The notes below the pieces were generated by a model. That model saw only the letters and a program-made list of their open reading frames with translations, did no database searches and was not told where the DNA came from. A program made the translations under genes and the position numbers. Positions 5,139 through 5,291 of a DNA stretch of 5,291 bases are shown here, in pieces. This DNA comes from an uncultured Eubacterium sp. (lineage in GTDB: Bacteria > Bacillota_A > Clostridia > Lachnospirales > Lachnospiraceae), in assembly GCA_948560485.1 (NCBI GenBank), contig CAOXUF010000179.1, positions 1 to 5,291 on the forward strand, read 5' to 3'. Position 1 is the stretch's first letter; each line of letters begins with the position of its first letter.

Positions 5139-5171
5139 AATTAGGTAGCTACTTTTTGCGTTTAAGTGAGG

Positions 5172-5208
5172 AAACAGGTGAGGGAGATAAAAATCCCTTG
5201 CCTGTTTT
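5172..5208 (+). terminator. Terminator-like hairpin after the sigma-like gene
   Basis: A 14-bp stem (5172-5185 with 5194-5207, two G-U pairs) with an 8-base A-rich loop. The T-run (TTTT) forms the base of the 3' arm and is short, so efficiency is uncertain. It lies 33 bases past the stop codon. Confidence 0.65.
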
Positions 5209-5216
5209 CCGTTATG

Positions 5217-5260
5217 TGGTGAATGGGTTTGTACTCTGAAAATTTCATACCCATTCACCA
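5217..5260. repeat. Perfect 12-bp inverted repeat with 20-base spacer
   Basis: TGGTGAATGGGT (5217-5228) and ACCCATTCACCA (5249-5260) are exact inverse complements. No T run follows, so this is not a simple terminator. It could be a protein-binding dyad, a leader hairpin for a gene beyond the window, or part of a mobile-element control region. No gene start is visible before the window ends. Confidence 0.6.
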
Positions 5261-5291
5261 AGCACATTCCTGTTGTTATCGTGATGAGCGT

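Noticed and set aside
5145..5152. GTAGCTAC palindrome after the sigma-like gene
   Set aside because: An 8-bp palindrome without a loop is short and common by chance, and nothing else supports a function.
1..5291. CRISPR array, tRNA, rRNA, insertion sequence or recombinase gene
   Set aside because: No regularly spaced repeats, cloverleaf-like segment, rRNA motif, transposase or integrase motif was seen on either strand, so the mobile-element link rests only on the sigma-like and winged-helix genes.

Overview
The window looks like an accessory region of a low-to-mid GC Firmicute, most likely a gut clostridium of the Lachnospiraceae type. Reasons: strong AGGAGG-like ribosome sites, AT-rich spacers, clostridial-looking protein families, and a small sigma region-4 protein of the kind carried by Firmicutes conjugative elements. 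This is inference from gene content; no rRNA or other taxonomic marker is present.

Left part (about 30-3563): five same-strand genes, tightly packed, with no convincing terminator between them, so probably one operon. They are an NAD(P)H-dependent FMN/iron-sulfur flavoprotein (90-629), a lipoprotein with an acidic linker and a cyclophilin-like domain (631-1227), a secreted paralogue with a lysine-rich Ig-like (Big2) domain in front of the same cyclophilin-like domain (1267-1929), a hexapeptide-repeat sugar O-acetyltransferase (1964-2527) and an alpha/beta hydrolase with a non-canonical nucleophile elbow (2574-3563). Intracellular redox, acetyl-transfer and hydrolase enzymes are thus combined with two exported copies of one small barrel domain. 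A shared function is plausible, but the substrate is unknown.

Right part (about 3564-5291): a regulatory segment. It holds a stand-alone winged-helix protein resembling the DNA-binding half of an OmpR/PhoB response regulator without its receiver (3773-4192), a strong intrinsic terminator, about 300 bases without a convincing gene, a second terminator-like hairpin, and a sigma-70 region-4-only protein (4662-5138). The sigma-like gene is preceded by a 15-bp hairpin whose 3' arm takes in the first two G bases of its Shine-Dalgarno sequence. It is followed by a terminator-like hairpin and a perfect 12-bp inverted repeat. This segment resembles control regions of integrative conjugative elements, but no integrase, relaxase or attachment site lies in the window.

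The main points for a second look are the tandem cyclophilin-like pair with swapped N-terminal modules and uneven divergence, the hydrolase whose expected serine position is tryptophan, the four-cysteine motif of the flavoprotein, the Shine-Dalgarno-occluding hairpin, and the 14-bp direct repeat flanking the hydrolase gene.
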